Part shown: in pieces, positions 43,276-53,809 of the stretch
How the letters are laid out: every line of letters starts with the position of its first letter
How positions within the stretch are numbered: the first letter of the stretch is position 1
NCBI GenBank assembly: GCA_000497125.2
Contig: CM035320.1
Location: 752,001 to 816,000, forward strand
Length of the DNA: 64,000 nucleotides
Origin: Spironucleus salmonicida
Lineage: Eukaryota; Fornicata; Diplomonadida; Hexamitidae
Reading direction: 5' to 3'
Translations under genes and position numbers: made by a program
Notes under the pieces: generated by a model
Told to the model about the DNA's origin: nothing
Seen by the model: the letters and a program-made list of their open reading frames with translations, nothing else
Database searches by the model: none

Positions 43276-43812
43276 ATGGCCGCCATCCAGTTCGAGCAGC
43301 TCGGCAAGCGGTACCAGATCCATACCCCGCACGACCTCACCCCGTCCACACTCAACGAGTACGGCGACCTCACGTTCGACGTGGGTTACCTGCCGTACAA
43401 CACCCTGTTCTACCTAACGGCCGACGGTGAGAGGCTGCAGGCCTTCAAAACCATAACCAACGCGTACTTCAGCGTGCGCTTCGAACTTTCCAATGGGGAC
43501 TACCACATAGACGACCACCGTGTCGTGCAGCTCGAGCCGTTCCACATGCGCCTGGAGGTCGAGCTGAGCGGCCAACGGCACCTGATCACTGACAGCACAT
43601 CTTTCCCGGTAACTCTGAACCAGATGTTCGAGGTATGCGAGGGCGATACTATCGACGTCTTTGTCAACAGCCACAAGGCCTGCAGCGTTCCCAGCCGTAT
43701 CTCTACCCTCACGGAGCTTACCTTCAGTGTCTTCGCACAGGACGGGCGTATCCATATCTCGGTTGACAAGGACGGCATTCCGCAGGCGGGAGGTGCCGTG
43801 CCTGTTGAGTGA
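43276..43812 (+). CDS. Hypothetical protein (178 aa)
   Basis: GC-rich frame from ATG to TGA. It begins MAAIQFEQLGKRYQIHTPHD and contains NEYGDLTFDVGYLPYNTLFY, then beta-rich segments (HISVDKDGIPQAGG near the end). No TAA/TAG Gln. The family is unknown; it is likely soluble. Its 5' part, duplicated in repeat R copy 1, is fused to another gene's tail at 27998-28219. Confidence 0.75.
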   Translation: MAAIQFEQLGKRYQIHTPHDLTPSTLNEYGDLTFDVGYLPYNTLFYLTADGERLQAFKTITNAYFSVRFELSNGDYHIDDHRVVQLEPFHMRLEVELSGQRHLITDSTSFPVTLNQMFEVCEGDTIDVFVNSHKACSVPSRISTLTELTFSVFAQDGRIHISVDKDGIPQAGGAVPVE

Positions 43813-44035
43813 CGGCTAGGCATGCATCTATGTATTTCACTATAAAAACAGAAACCAAACTATTTATTAATTTATCTTATTAATGATATTATGAATTTAT
43901 TATAAATTATATTTATTAAATTATAATATAAATTGATTTATTTTTAATATAATGCAGATAATAGCGCCAACAAAATTGTTCATTAAAACGTTAAAGAATC
44001 TTAACAATTTGTTAAACACTAAGTAATCCTCAATT

Positions 44036-44368
44036 ATGTTATCAAGAACGTAACAAAATAGTTTTAAATAAGAAATATAAAAAGCAATTTTTGATTCATA
44101 ATCTCCTAAAATTATTATTACAACATGTTTGCAACTAGATATTGAATAAATTTATAGTATAATAGGTCCAATCAATGTGATTTAGGCAGAGGAATTAGTC
44201 CTAACGATAGATTAAATTTTATATAATTTACTTCCAAAATCTGATAATAAACTAGATCATGATAATCAAATTTCTGCAATTGAAAAAGAAATTATGGGAA
44301 AATAATAACAAATTGCAGTATTGAAAGCTGAGAAACTACGTTTGCAGATTACCAATAGTAATCAGTGA
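44036..44368 (+). CDS. Small coiled-coil hypothetical protein (110 aa)
   Basis: AT-rich frame with many TAA/TAG Gln codons. The C-terminal part is a coiled coil (ISAIEKEIMGKQQQIAVLKA). The N-terminal part is helical. No family is recognised. It converges on the broken DHHC copy. Confidence 0.55.
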
Positions 44369-44504
44369 AAGTAATTTCCTTTTTATATTATCTAAATTAT
44401 TAATTAAAAATAACTACATATAACATAAATAGATATATAAAATAATTCTTGATAAATTGTTAAAAAAAATTATGAGTGAAAAATTTTCTAGATGCAGACA
44501 TTGG

Positions 44505-44725
44505 TGATCAAACCCTTTTGTGCACATGTCGCAGTGGCGGCAGTGCACACCTAAGGGCTGGCTCAGGCATTGGGCTGAGCATGGGACTCTGTTGTCTTTA
44601 GCAATTTGCAAGATCTTCCAGATGGCGTAGGTAGCAGCCATAACTAACGGTATGGTGAACGGCTGGTTGTGCACGGATAGAATCTGTGCGAACAGAAGAG
44701 GACCAATGAGGTTGAACTGACGCAT
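44505..44725 (-). pseudogene. Broken DHHC palmitoyltransferase copy
   Basis: Identical to the first 73 residues of the gene at 21763 up to GFDH. Repeat D then ends and the active site reads DHQC, followed by unrelated AT-rich sequence. It lacks the catalytic His and the rest of the domain, so it is presumably inactive, although the frame stays open past this point. Confidence 0.8.
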
Positions 44726-44794
44726 TCTGGAGGAGTGTAGACTGTAGGGAGAATATACTTATATCTGACAGACACAGGTATAGTAACTACTCAT

Positions 44795-45349
44795 TCACGG
44801 GAAATACTCCGCCCCAAACTCCTGCATCACCAGGAAGTTCTTCCGCAGCCCCTTTAGGCGGCTGACGATCTGGTTGTCCGTGCGCCCCTCCAGTAAGTCG
44901 GATATCTTTTTCCACGCACGGGGCTGGCAGCAGCGCATCGCGGCGACCAACTTCAGGTCCTCCTGGGCAGTCCACTTGCGGTTCGTCTTTTTCGGGTCTA
45001 GCACGCGCACCCAGTGCTGCACGATAGAGGGCATCTTGCGCTGCGCTCCCACAGTCTCGGCGTTGAATATCTGGGCAAGTTGTTTCCAGTTCTGGGGGCC
45101 GTACATTTGGATGAGTCTGACGAGCAGGTCGTCCTCGACCCTGGTCCATATGTTAGTAGAGCTCCTGCCCGCGCGCTTGGCTGGCTACGCCTCCAAGGCC
45201 GCTGGTTCGGGCTGAACGTCCACGCGGATGCTAGACCACTCTAGCGTATCATCGAGAAAGCTCTTGTACTGGGAAAGCGGAATCTCCAAAGTCGCATCAG
45301 GTAGCGCGCCGAGGCAGATTATATCGCTGTCTGAAACCAGGCTGAACAT
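44795..45349 (-). CDS. Two-repeat Myb DNA-binding protein, copy 2 of D
   Basis: Same 184-residue Myb protein as at 21833-22387. The TTTCCACCCA element before ATG is kept. Base changes lie just upstream (for example at 45362 and 45376), outside the element. Confidence 0.85.
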
Positions 45350-45701
45350 TGGGTGGAAAGGCTAATCGCAGAGATTACAATAAAGAGTGAGTTAGAGTAG
45401 ATTATGTTTGTTGGTTTGTGGTTTAGTAAAAATAAAAGAAATGTAGTCGATAATGGGGTGCCTAATATACATGAATACTGCCTACCCTGGGGGCGAAATG
45501 GATAATATCGAACGTAAAAGCGATACGTCTCCGGATATGGTAACATTATTATATACTGATATGCCGGTTTAACTTTGGGAATAGGAGTGGAAACAGTAAA
45601 ATATACCAACGTACTTTTTGACGAATTATACTGAGTTTGATGAAGTTTCTAAAAGTTATTTACAATCCGCTTAAGAATGTTTTGCGGTAACCTAATTATT
45701 A

Positions 45702-46072
45702 TACTCCTACTTGCCCGTATTCGGCTTGCAGATTGACCAATTGGTCTACGGTTGCCCGATCCTCACGATTCTTAGTTCACCCTGAGACACGAAATCTCGA
45801 GTATTTAAGTTCTACGCGCCCTAGTGAGACTGCCAGCGGGCTGCATCCGCCTTTGAGGTACGGGGCAGCATGACTCAGGATTCGCTGGTCGCATGCCTAG
45901 CTCTGTGCGGACGCCGAAATCATCCCAGCAGGGACAGGGTGTAATCCGACACAGCAACGCCAGGTGATTGTCGCAGGGTAAGCGCATCCTATGAATAGTC
46001 TCACTATCGCAGAGCGAAAGCACAGATACCCTGCTGCTGGTTGTTACGCATAAGTATGGAGGCAATACGACC
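45702..46072. ncRNA. GC-rich dyad-rich island, candidate structured RNA (copy 2)
   Basis: Matches 22740-23110 with one difference noticed (TTTACG to TTTAAG near 45808), in a loop-like stretch outside the dyads listed for copy 1. Confidence 0.4.
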
Positions 46073-46114
46073 TGGTGCCAGCTATCACCGAATAGATTGC
46101 CAGGCTCGCAGTGA

Positions 46115-46762
46115 TCAAAGTTCCTTCAGAAGCTCAGTGTAGTCGTCCACGAGAAAATCGCAAATCTCCCTCTTCTAGTCCATCTGGTTCCTCTCGCTGA
46201 GGATCCCGATTACTCTGCCCCCGCTAGCTCTGGCCCCCTGCATGCCTGCCACGGTGTCCTCGAATACCACTGTCTCCTAGGGGTTCCCACCGATCTGTCT
46301 CATACACTCCAAAAATACCTTGGGGCTAGGCTTGCTAGCACCTACATCTTCGCAAGTAACTATAGTGATATTCTAGCGTATATCAGGATAGCGGCTTAAA
46401 AATGACTCTATTACTGCATGAGGACAAGCTGTGGCTAACCCAACTGGAATTTTCTTTTCTATTAACATTCTAAGAAAATTATCACCATTATTTATAAACT
46501 CTACCTATTAAAACAACTTAATACAATTTGAAATAAATATATCTTTGACTTCTTCCACGCTAGCTGTAAGATTATACTTTGTAATAATAAATTTAGAACA
46601 ATCTGGTGTTGACAATCCCTAAATATTATCTAAATGTTGTTTTTCAAGGTAAGGTATATTATAATTTTCAAATACCATACCGTGTACTTTTTCCCAAACT
46701 GGTATTGAGTTGATAAGTGTGCCATCAAAATCAAAAACAAAATATTTCATATCTTCAAGCAT
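46115..46762 (-). CDS. HAD-superfamily hydrolase, mosaic paralogue 2
   Basis: The 215-residue protein has FDFDGTLINS with the nucleophile Asp, GLATACPH as motif II, GASKPSPK and VVFEDTVAGMQ. Residues 1-139 are diverged from the gene at 23153, while the rest is identical. Thr/Ala/Cys replacements near motif II suggest different substrate contacts, but the catalytic residues are intact in both. Confidence 0.86.
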
Positions 46763-47536
46763 TTTAAATTATATATTCATTTTATTATATATTATTATAA
46801 ATATTATAATTTACAGATTTTTCTAATACAAGGTATTCAGATATATAAATCTATATATGAATTAAGTAGCAGTTATCATCTTATGACGAGATAACATCTA
46901 AAAAGTAATAATATCCTATATATTGATAATTTTAATGGCATAAATCTTAATTTTTTAATAAATACCGTAAAATTATACTACAATTTTGTAAAAATTTTGA
47001 TATTAAAACAAATGCAATAAATTATTTAAAAATAAAAACATTCCACTTTAAAATAATTTTATCATTAAATTTAACTATGTATTTAGAGATTTAGTATGCT
47101 TTATAACCTATTTGTAGGGCAAATAAGTTCATATTTAAAATAAATAACATTTAATTAAACTAGAGTGGACTTATAATTTTCCCTAAATTTTAGTGACGAA
47201 ATAATAATATTTTAATAATTAGGTTTTTATTAGCAGGTAAAGTGATAATCAACTAATAAAAATCATAAAACAGTATTGAAACACGTTAATTATTTTATAT
47301 ATTCTATTCATTTATATTTATGTTCTATTATAATTTTGATATATATTATTTTATAGACGAAGATTCATTAAAACCTAATTTTATTGCATATTATTCTTCT
47401 TAAAGAAATAAGTGTTTTATTATAAAATGAATATTTCTGGATTTTTGAATATTCTGCATTTATTTTAAATAATACACATATTATATAAATAATATATATT
47501 GTTTAATGTAAAAAAATTACTTTCCTATTCCGCAAA
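46763..47536. other. AT-rich intergenic region
   Basis: About 770 bases of AT-rich spacer between the HAD gene and the MYCBP gene. No frame, RNA or repeat was seen. Confidence 0.5.
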
Positions 47537-47794
47537 ATGTCAGATACTGATCTTAAGCGTGCTGAATTCCGTCGTTACCTTTAGCGTACTGGGGTTGCAG
47601 ACTCCATAACAAAGGCATTTGTAGCTCTCTATGAAGAATCAGAAAAACCAGCAAATGCCCTTGAATTTGTTGCTAGTTTCCTCGGATGCTCTGGCGAAGA
47701 TAAAATTGCAGCTCTTACAGCTCAAATCGAAGAGATTTAAAAGGAAAATGAAGAATTAAAGAGATAACTTGAGAGCAGAAATAGAGATGAGTGA
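47537..47794 (+). CDS. MYCBP: MYCBP (AMY-1) homologue
   Basis: The 85-residue protein matches the small MYCBP family: RAEFRRYLQRTGVADSITKA, VALYEESEKPANALEFV and a C-terminal coiled coil. In flagellates this protein is part of the radial-spoke/calmodulin complex at the axoneme, which fits the other flagellar genes here. It has a few TAA/TAG Gln codons and is slightly shorter than the animal protein. Confidence 0.85.
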
Positions 47795-48052
47795 TGTTGG
47801 CTCATTTATAAATATTATCTATATTTTTGAGATTAAACAGTAGACTAGATTTAAGATTCCGCTAATTTATGTACATACAGTTAATAATTATTATTAAAGG
47901 AATTACTATGGTATTAATTTACTTTAAATATAATGGGTGTGCATATATATTAATTTTTTATATTCATGAATTGTTTAATAATAATTTTCTAAAGTTGAAT
48001 TACAGTCATAGAATTTTACAGAATATCCTTGTAATTGATATAGGCCATATAA
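47795..48052. other. AT-rich spacer before repeat S copy 2
   Basis: Contains an open frame (from 47908, MVLIYFKYNGCAYILIFY) that continues into repeat S at 48053, paralleling the uncertain ORF at 40452. No stop is reached before the antisense of eIF2B, so I do not call a gene. Confidence 0.35.
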
Positions 48053-48258
48053 CCATGGCTGCGGTGATCGCGTGCGCCCAGGGTTTGGAAGCTGGCGTGC
48101 GGAATATACTGCTTAGACTGCCGGTCAAGGCCTTGCCCAGGGGAGACAAGCTCTCCTATTGCGCGGTTTCCCTCTAGAAGCAACTTCGGGCTCGATCTGC
48201 TCTTGGGAAGCTTGGGCAGAGCATCCGGTCGAGCACGCTAGAATCTTGGCAAACGTCC

Positions 48259-49179
48259 TCACTCGCACGCCGAGAATACCTGTCTGGGCGCCACCAGTCC
48301 CTTCGCGCACACGTAGTAGTCGATGTTGGCCGCGTCCACCCAGTCCGGGCCGAACGTGTCGCGGCTGCCCTCCTCCTCACTGACCTGACCCGCCTCGATC
48401 ACGAAGATGACCTTCCTCGCCATGGTCCGAAAGAGTTCGCAGGCCGCCCCGGTACCGGCGTCGGTCACGCAGCTGCCGTTCCGGAACACGAAGCGCGGGG
48501 CCGAGATCAGCCCAAAGCAACGCCCGGCCAGGTGGGGTATCATATCGAGCTCGACGGGCACTGCCTTCGCCCCCAGCTGGCCCAGGTATGTGACCGCCGA
48601 CGCCGTAATGTCCTCGTTGCAGCGGAGGACGAACACGAGGTCGCACTGACTGGCGGCCTGCAGCACCGCGGGGCTATTGCCCACCACCATGGTGCACCTC
48701 ACACCGGTGAGCAGCTGTACCAGCGCCTGCCCCGCTTGCTGGGCGTCTATCGCGGAGGCCTGCAGCTGGTACCGCGCGTGGGACACCGCCTGGTCCACGA
48801 TGGGCCTGGATAGCTGCCGGGGCTTCTGCTGGCTCAAACTCGTCTGGAGCAGGAAGTCGCACTTGAAGCTGTCCGGGTTCTGCACGGCGTCGTACAGCGA
48901 GGCGTTGACGCGGCGGGTGATGTTGGAGATCAGCCGGTTGGTCGGGAGGATCTGCTGGAGCATGCACGCCGCCTCGAGCAGGAAGCTGTAGAGGCACAGG
49001 GGCTGCGCGCACTGGTACTGGCCGAGCGCCTGCGCGAAGAACTGCAGGTACACCCCCGCGAAGTCGTAGGGCACAAAGCTCTTCTGCTCTAGCTGGTCCA
49101 CCAGGCCCTGGTACAGTTGGTTCAGGACCGGGAACTCCGAGAAGGAGTCGAACTGGTCGCAGAGGGCGCAGGTTGCCAT
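48259..49179 (-). CDS. eIF2B alpha/beta/delta-family protein, copy 2
   Basis: Encodes the same 306 residues as 39187-40107 and starts after the same GCTCCGA element. It is divergent from the Myb gene at 49506. Confidence 0.72.
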   Translation of the reverse strand: MATCALCDQFDSFSEFPVLNQLYQGLVDQLEQKSFVPYDFAGVYLQFFAQALGQYQCAQPLCLYSFLLEAACMLQQILPTNRLISNITRRVNASLYDAVQNPDSFKCDFLLQTSLSQQKPRQLSRPIVDQAVSHARYQLQASAIDAQQAGQALVQLLTGVRCTMVVGNSPAVLQAASQCDLVFVLRCNEDITASAVTYLGQLGAKAVPVELDMIPHLAGRCFGLISAPRFVFRNGSCVTDAGTGAACELFRTMARKVIFVIEAGQVSEEEGSRDTFGPDWVDAANIDYYVCAKGLVAPRQVFSACE

Positions 49180-49505
49180 TCGGAGCGGAGCGGAAAGCAA
49201 ATGGGCCCGGAAACCTTGCGGCCAGGTCCACACGTCAGACGCCGCTGCACGAGTGTATCGTGGCCGAGCGAAGGTATACAATTAAACGACGTGATACCCG
49301 AAACAATACCCAAGGGGCGGGACTGGAAATATACAATTGAGAGCGAATATAAACCACCAGGTATACGAAATAATCCGGTTTAAAAAATACCAGTCAAAGT
49401 ATACACTGTATTGTAATATGCATAATAATGATATCTACAAAGTGAAACGTGGAATATAGCCAGAATACTGGTTCTATTAGGGTCCGAGTTTCCAATTCGT
49501 AGAAA

Positions 49506-49964
49506 ATGGAGTACTCGTTCAACATCGTGACCTCGTTCATTTCGGTGGACCCCAACGAGCAGTTCAACGACGACCACCTGTCCCGGCTCTCGGACATCTC
49601 TATCCTGTCGATGCACAAGTAGCACTCGGCGAAGTCCGTCAGGCAGTACGTGTTCAACTCCAAGATCGACTCCATGCTCCTGGAGCTCGCGCAGGTCCAC
49701 GAGAAGCAGAGCTGGGTTGAGATCACGGCGGTCCTCAACCAAACGTTCGCACTCAGCATCCGCACGAGCCAGTACTACCAGCGGTATTTCCGTGTGCTCA
49801 AGTAAGGGCTCAAGAAGGGGAGGTGGACCAAGGACGAGGACAAGAAGTTGATCCAGGCGTACGAAAAGTACGGTCAGAAGTGGAAGCTGATCGCCAACGA
49901 GGTCGGTGGAAGGACCGACACCCAGATTAGGTATAGGCTGACGAAGCTAGATGTGGTTAAGTGA
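49506..49964 (+). CDS. Two-repeat Myb DNA-binding protein, copy 2 of S
   Basis: Identical protein to 38402-38860. The upstream 326 bases are also identical, so both copies should be regulated alike unless position matters. Confidence 0.88.
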
Positions 49965-50490
49965 GCTAGCTCATATTTTTTTCGGTTCACACGGCGGGAA
50001 GCTGTGCCGCACAGAAGGTCGCAGCAGAGGATGCTGGTTAACCCAACCTCGGAGGGGCTGATGGCGACCGCCATCGTAGTTGCTCGGCCAGCATCTCCAG
50101 CCGCAGAAGGTGGGAGCTGTGCGGTCAGTCCAATTGAACCCCTAGAATCGCGCCGGTATTAACTTGACAATTATGCGAATAAGACAAAGCATGGCTGCCG
50201 GTGTGCAGAATGGGCGTTCGAAAGCCAGGAGACGGGAAACCAATACGGCGGTTGGTGCAATGCTCGAGGGTGAGCGGCATACTCTCTTTCAAGATATCGG
50301 TATTTTATCGTGGGTAGCACAATGTACCAGTCGTGGGCAGGGCCAGAAGTTCAGGGAGGTGACATTTTACGTTCCAGTATTAATTTTTCAAATTATATTA
50401 TAAACTAATACTGGAGTCCATGCAGGTGGATGGGGGATTGCGAGCCACCTGGCGGTATGCCTGCTCTCAGTGATAGTCGGGATTATAAAA
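49965..50490 (+). ncRNA. GC-rich nested-dyad island, candidate structured RNA (copy 2)
   Basis: Mirror of 37876-38401. Dyads here include CCAGTATTA/TAATACTGG (50374-50382 with 50406-50414) and CAGGTGG/CCACCTG (50423-50429 with 50445-50451). On this strand GCGTTCGAAAGCC near 50214 is B-box-like, preceded by TGGCTGCCGG. Confidence 0.4.
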
Positions 50491-50871
50491 CATAAAATAA
50501 TATTTATATATTAAAATAGTTATTTAGTAATTGTTCAACTCTATTTCATAAGCCATACTGGATAATAGTATTTAAAAATAACACATAAAAATAAATCTAC
50601 AATTTGGTAGAATTATTTAATTTAATAATAAAACTATATACGAAAAAGATAGTTTTATATTTTTGAAAACTTCCTTTATTATGCTATATGATACTTATAT
50701 AACCATTTAAAATGGTTATACTATTGTATTTATTTAACTTTTAATCATTTATTTATAGTATTCTCGTAAAATAAATAGAACATGTAAATTTAGTATAAAC
50801 TGTATAAAAATCTATTTAATAAAAGTTTCATATACACGTAACAATTTACATTTATATAATTATCTGTAAAA
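50491..50871. other. AT-rich intergenic region
   Basis: AT-rich spacer between repeat S and the membrane-protein gene. It differs from the equivalent spacer at 37542-37875. Confidence 0.5.
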
Positions 50872-52452
50872 ATGTTACTATTAAGTTTATCTTTGAATTG
50901 TTTTTCCTACAATTCAACTCTTACTTTCTCTGAAGTATCAGGTTATGCATTTGTGTCGTTATTTACTAGAAATTTTGATCTCGATTAAGAGACATAAAGC
51001 ATCTGTAATAAATATCAATAATTATAAACTCAAATGGTTATTAGTTTAGGTACTAACACACTACAGTCAACCAATATTTTCTTTGATTTCACTCATAATT
51101 AGACTATTAAACTAACATGTATAGAATCGACAGATTTATGTATTGCAGAAATGAAAACATTAACAAACCTTAAATACTCATTCGTGTTTAATTAGATCAG
51201 CTCTGAGTTTTCTTCAACTGTTTCCACTCTAAGCATGGAATTTTATAATCATGAGTAGTGTTTTTCAGAAGTCTACATTGTTCCGGATCTAGTTTAAGGA
51301 GTTTACACTATTACATTTCCAAAAGCGTATTTATGCAGATTCGAATAAGTAGACGTAGATATTTAGATGCATATTTATCCAGATCTCGTCTGGACTCATA
51401 GGATCAAAAATTACAATCAGTCTCTTGTATAATATTAAGGATTAGCTGTTGAGTGCATTGACTAATCATATTCCTATGAAAAATGCATTGCTGATGTTTA
51501 TAGCGTTTATTTCGAGGCTTTCTTTACAGGTTTTATCAGACTAGTGACCTACAACGAAGTTGATCCTGATAATACCAACCCAAACCTGAAACCGTATGAA
51601 ACTATTATTTAGCAGGAAATTCAAGGCATCCGGGCGATATCATATAAAAATTTTTACAAAGAGCTCATTGTTAATTTTTAAGGGGACAAAATCCACTTTA
51701 CTACAACTCTCCTAAATGCGTCAGCCTTCAACACTACAGAGCAAGCCTTTGTAACATTATGTGTTTAAGAATCCAAAAATTTTACAGAAGGCAGGACCTG
51801 GGTTTTTGAGCAATAGATGCTACTGTTTGATTTTTATTAGCCAGAATTCTGGATTGATTGCACAAATGCTTCGAATGTTACAGAATGTAAAGAAGATATT
51901 GTTTATTTAGAGTATTATGGTTAAGAATTTACCTACAATCTGCAAGTTGCCTTTATGTATTATAACTTCTCCCTTATGGAAATTTATTTTGACCGTGCAG
52001 TATATGTAGCAGCATGTATAAACTCAGCAAACATTTTAAGAAAAGATAATTAATTTTGTGTTACAGTAAATTACTTAAATGGTTGTGATCCAGGACCGGT
52101 TATTTAGATTCCTATAAGCCTTTTCATATCGAACGATGCAGCGGAATAATATAATATCACATTATAAACAGGTTAGTTTTTCTAAAACTCGTTGGAAATT
52201 ATGTTTCCAAAGCCATTTTGTTACCCACCAGATATACTTAAAGTCTCATTTAATAATGCAACCTGGGGAATGCTGAATTTTGCTGGTACTCAGATTCCTA
52301 TAATTAGATTTAGTGTAGAGAGAACAAACGTGGTATAAATAGAAGGAATTTCCTGCATCCTTATTACCGTATTCCTTGCATTTGGAGGTTATTTCATATC
52401 ATTGAACGCAGGGCCAGGCCGCCATGTTAAGCCAGTTCTAATTGAAGAGTGA
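50872..52452 (+). CDS. Type I membrane protein, mosaic paralogue 2
   Basis: The 526-residue protein has a hydrophobic start (MLLLSLSLNCFSYNST), a long extracytoplasmic part with conserved Cys and NxS/T sites, one span (ISCILITVFLAFGGYFISL) and a 15-residue tail ending VLIEE. It shares a base-identical core with the gene at 35952 and diverged ends, but here codons are AT-rich throughout. The family is unknown; a surface or secretory role is inferred from topology. Confidence 0.77.
51117..51887. repeat. 771-bp identical tract inside membrane-protein paralogue 2
   Basis: Mirror partner of 36526-37296. Divergence starts within one codon at each side, and the flanking coding regions are clearly homologous but much less similar. 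Confidence 0.85.
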
Positions 52453-52712
52453 GATATTATTTGTTATATCTTTCATATAATAAAATATATAATATGCAAT
52501 ATTTTTGTTATTAATTATTTATATATTATTGTAATATATTAATAATAATCTAAAATAACATATTAATATTATTTTATATAATAATGCATTAAATTACAAC
52601 TAGTAAACTTGCAATATTTACTTATTATATAAGAATATTACTTATTATGATTTAAATATTTTTCAATATATATTATTATACATTCATATACAAATAGCTC
52701 CCCACTCTAAAA

Positions 52713-53276
52713 ATGGAACATTCTGCCCTGCTAGCCGAAAATGAGAGGCTGAAGCGCTAGGTGCAGATCTTGTCGCAGAAGCCTTCAAAGCAAGAAATCC
52801 AGATCCTTTCGCGCAGCAATTTGCTGCTCTAGAAGTCGCATTTTGCGTCGACTTGCGAGTTGTAAAACCAGGAAATGCAGGAAATCGCGGAGCACTAGAC
52901 GATGATAATTTAGCGCCTCCAGGACCAGCTCAGATTCTGCGATTAGTAAAATGAGAACTAAGCTGATTTGATCGAATTGGAGTGTGAAAATTCAGTGCTA
53001 AAAAAGTAATTATAAGAAATGATATAAAAAGATATATTTATGGAGCGGAAAATAAGAAACTTGAATTATTAGTTATTATAATATAATAATGATAATAATA
53101 CGAAAAAAATAAATATAGAAATTTAGTGCGATGTCAGCGAGGAAGTGATCCAGCGCGAGTGCTACGTGCGTATCCTGGAGCGGAAGGTATAGTAGATGCA
53201 ACAGGTGATTGAGGGGATGCAGCGGAACCAAATTTTTGGGCAGATCGAGCTTGCCGAAAGCAGGGCGAATGAGTGA
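52713..53276 (+). CDS. Coiled-coil protein (187 aa)
   Basis: The frame starts 5 bases after CCCCACTCT and is coiled coil nearly throughout (LLAENERLKRQVQILSQK at the start, QMQQVIEGMQRNQ near the end). The middle has an AT-rich Asn/Lys patch (YNNDNNTKKINIEIQ, about 53085-53125) between GC-rich halves. It is probably structural; no family is recognised. Confidence 0.72.
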
Positions 53277-53287
53277 AATATTTATAG

Positions 53288-53743
53288 TCACGCTGGACGT
53301 GGGTTGGCATTGAAGGCTGCTAGTGCGGTGTTGTAATTCATCACTTTCTGCAGAGTGCATTGGTTCGCTTTCTACAGGCTTAATATATTTTCTCGCAGCA
53401 CGATGGTAGTATCTTTCTATTAAAGCAGGTGGTTTTTCAACTCTTTTTCGCTTTTTAAGAGCTAGTGTACTTAAGATCTGAGTTTTGCACTCTCAATAAG
53501 TGATTCTTGATAATTACCTTCAGTGATTTTCAGCTGCTTTTTTAGGGCTGTAAACTCGCTATGAAGCTAAATACCTTCTAATTCTATTTGTTTGATGTTT
53601 TTTGTTAATTTGTTGGTAATCATTTTTTGGTCTGGTTCTGCTTACTCGGTGTTGGGGGATTTGGAATTTGGATGGAGTTTATTTATATTTTAGCAGGCTA
53701 GTTGTAACTGTTATTCGAGTACTTTCGAAGGAGCCATCTGCAT
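53288..53743 (-). CDS. Coiled-coil protein (151 aa)
   Basis: It begins MQMAPSKVLEQQ, 2 bases after CTCCACAG, and reads through many TAA/TAG Gln codons to TGA. The central part is coiled coil (LHSEFTALKKQLKITE, KSEKELKNHLLQQK). It lies 66 bases downstream of the NEK kinase on the same strand. Its 3' end is 11 bases from the convergent coiled-coil gene. Confidence 0.68.
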
Positions 53744-53809
53744 TTCTGTGGAGAAAATGTTAGGATGGTAAGAATAATGATATTTTGCATCAAAATTAAA
53801 AATGTTTTT

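Larger units (their letters stand above)
41074..43431 (-). repeat. Inverted repeat R, copy 2 (2358 bp)
   Basis: Exact mirror of 28064-30421 apart from one base seen. The full-length 178-residue gene crosses its right edge at 43431, showing that copy 1 is the truncated one. Confidence 0.92.
44505..46345 (+). repeat. Direct repeat D, copy 2 (1841 bp)
   Basis: Second copy of 21543-23383. The base differences noticed are three in the Myb upstream region, one in the GC-rich island and one synonymous change in the HAD gene (GGC to GGT), so the coding parts look constrained. Confidence 0.9.
48053..50490 (-). repeat. Inverted repeat S, copy 2 (2438 bp)
   Basis: Mirror of 37876-40313 with sharp ends: the match stops at 48053 (ACCATGG versus AGCCATGG) and at 50490. 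Confidence 0.93.

Noticed and set aside
48055-49440. Very long open frame antisense to the eIF2B-family gene
   Set aside because: It is the codon-aligned complement of a GC-rich gene that avoids TCA, so antisense TGA cannot occur. Its sequence looks like no protein family.
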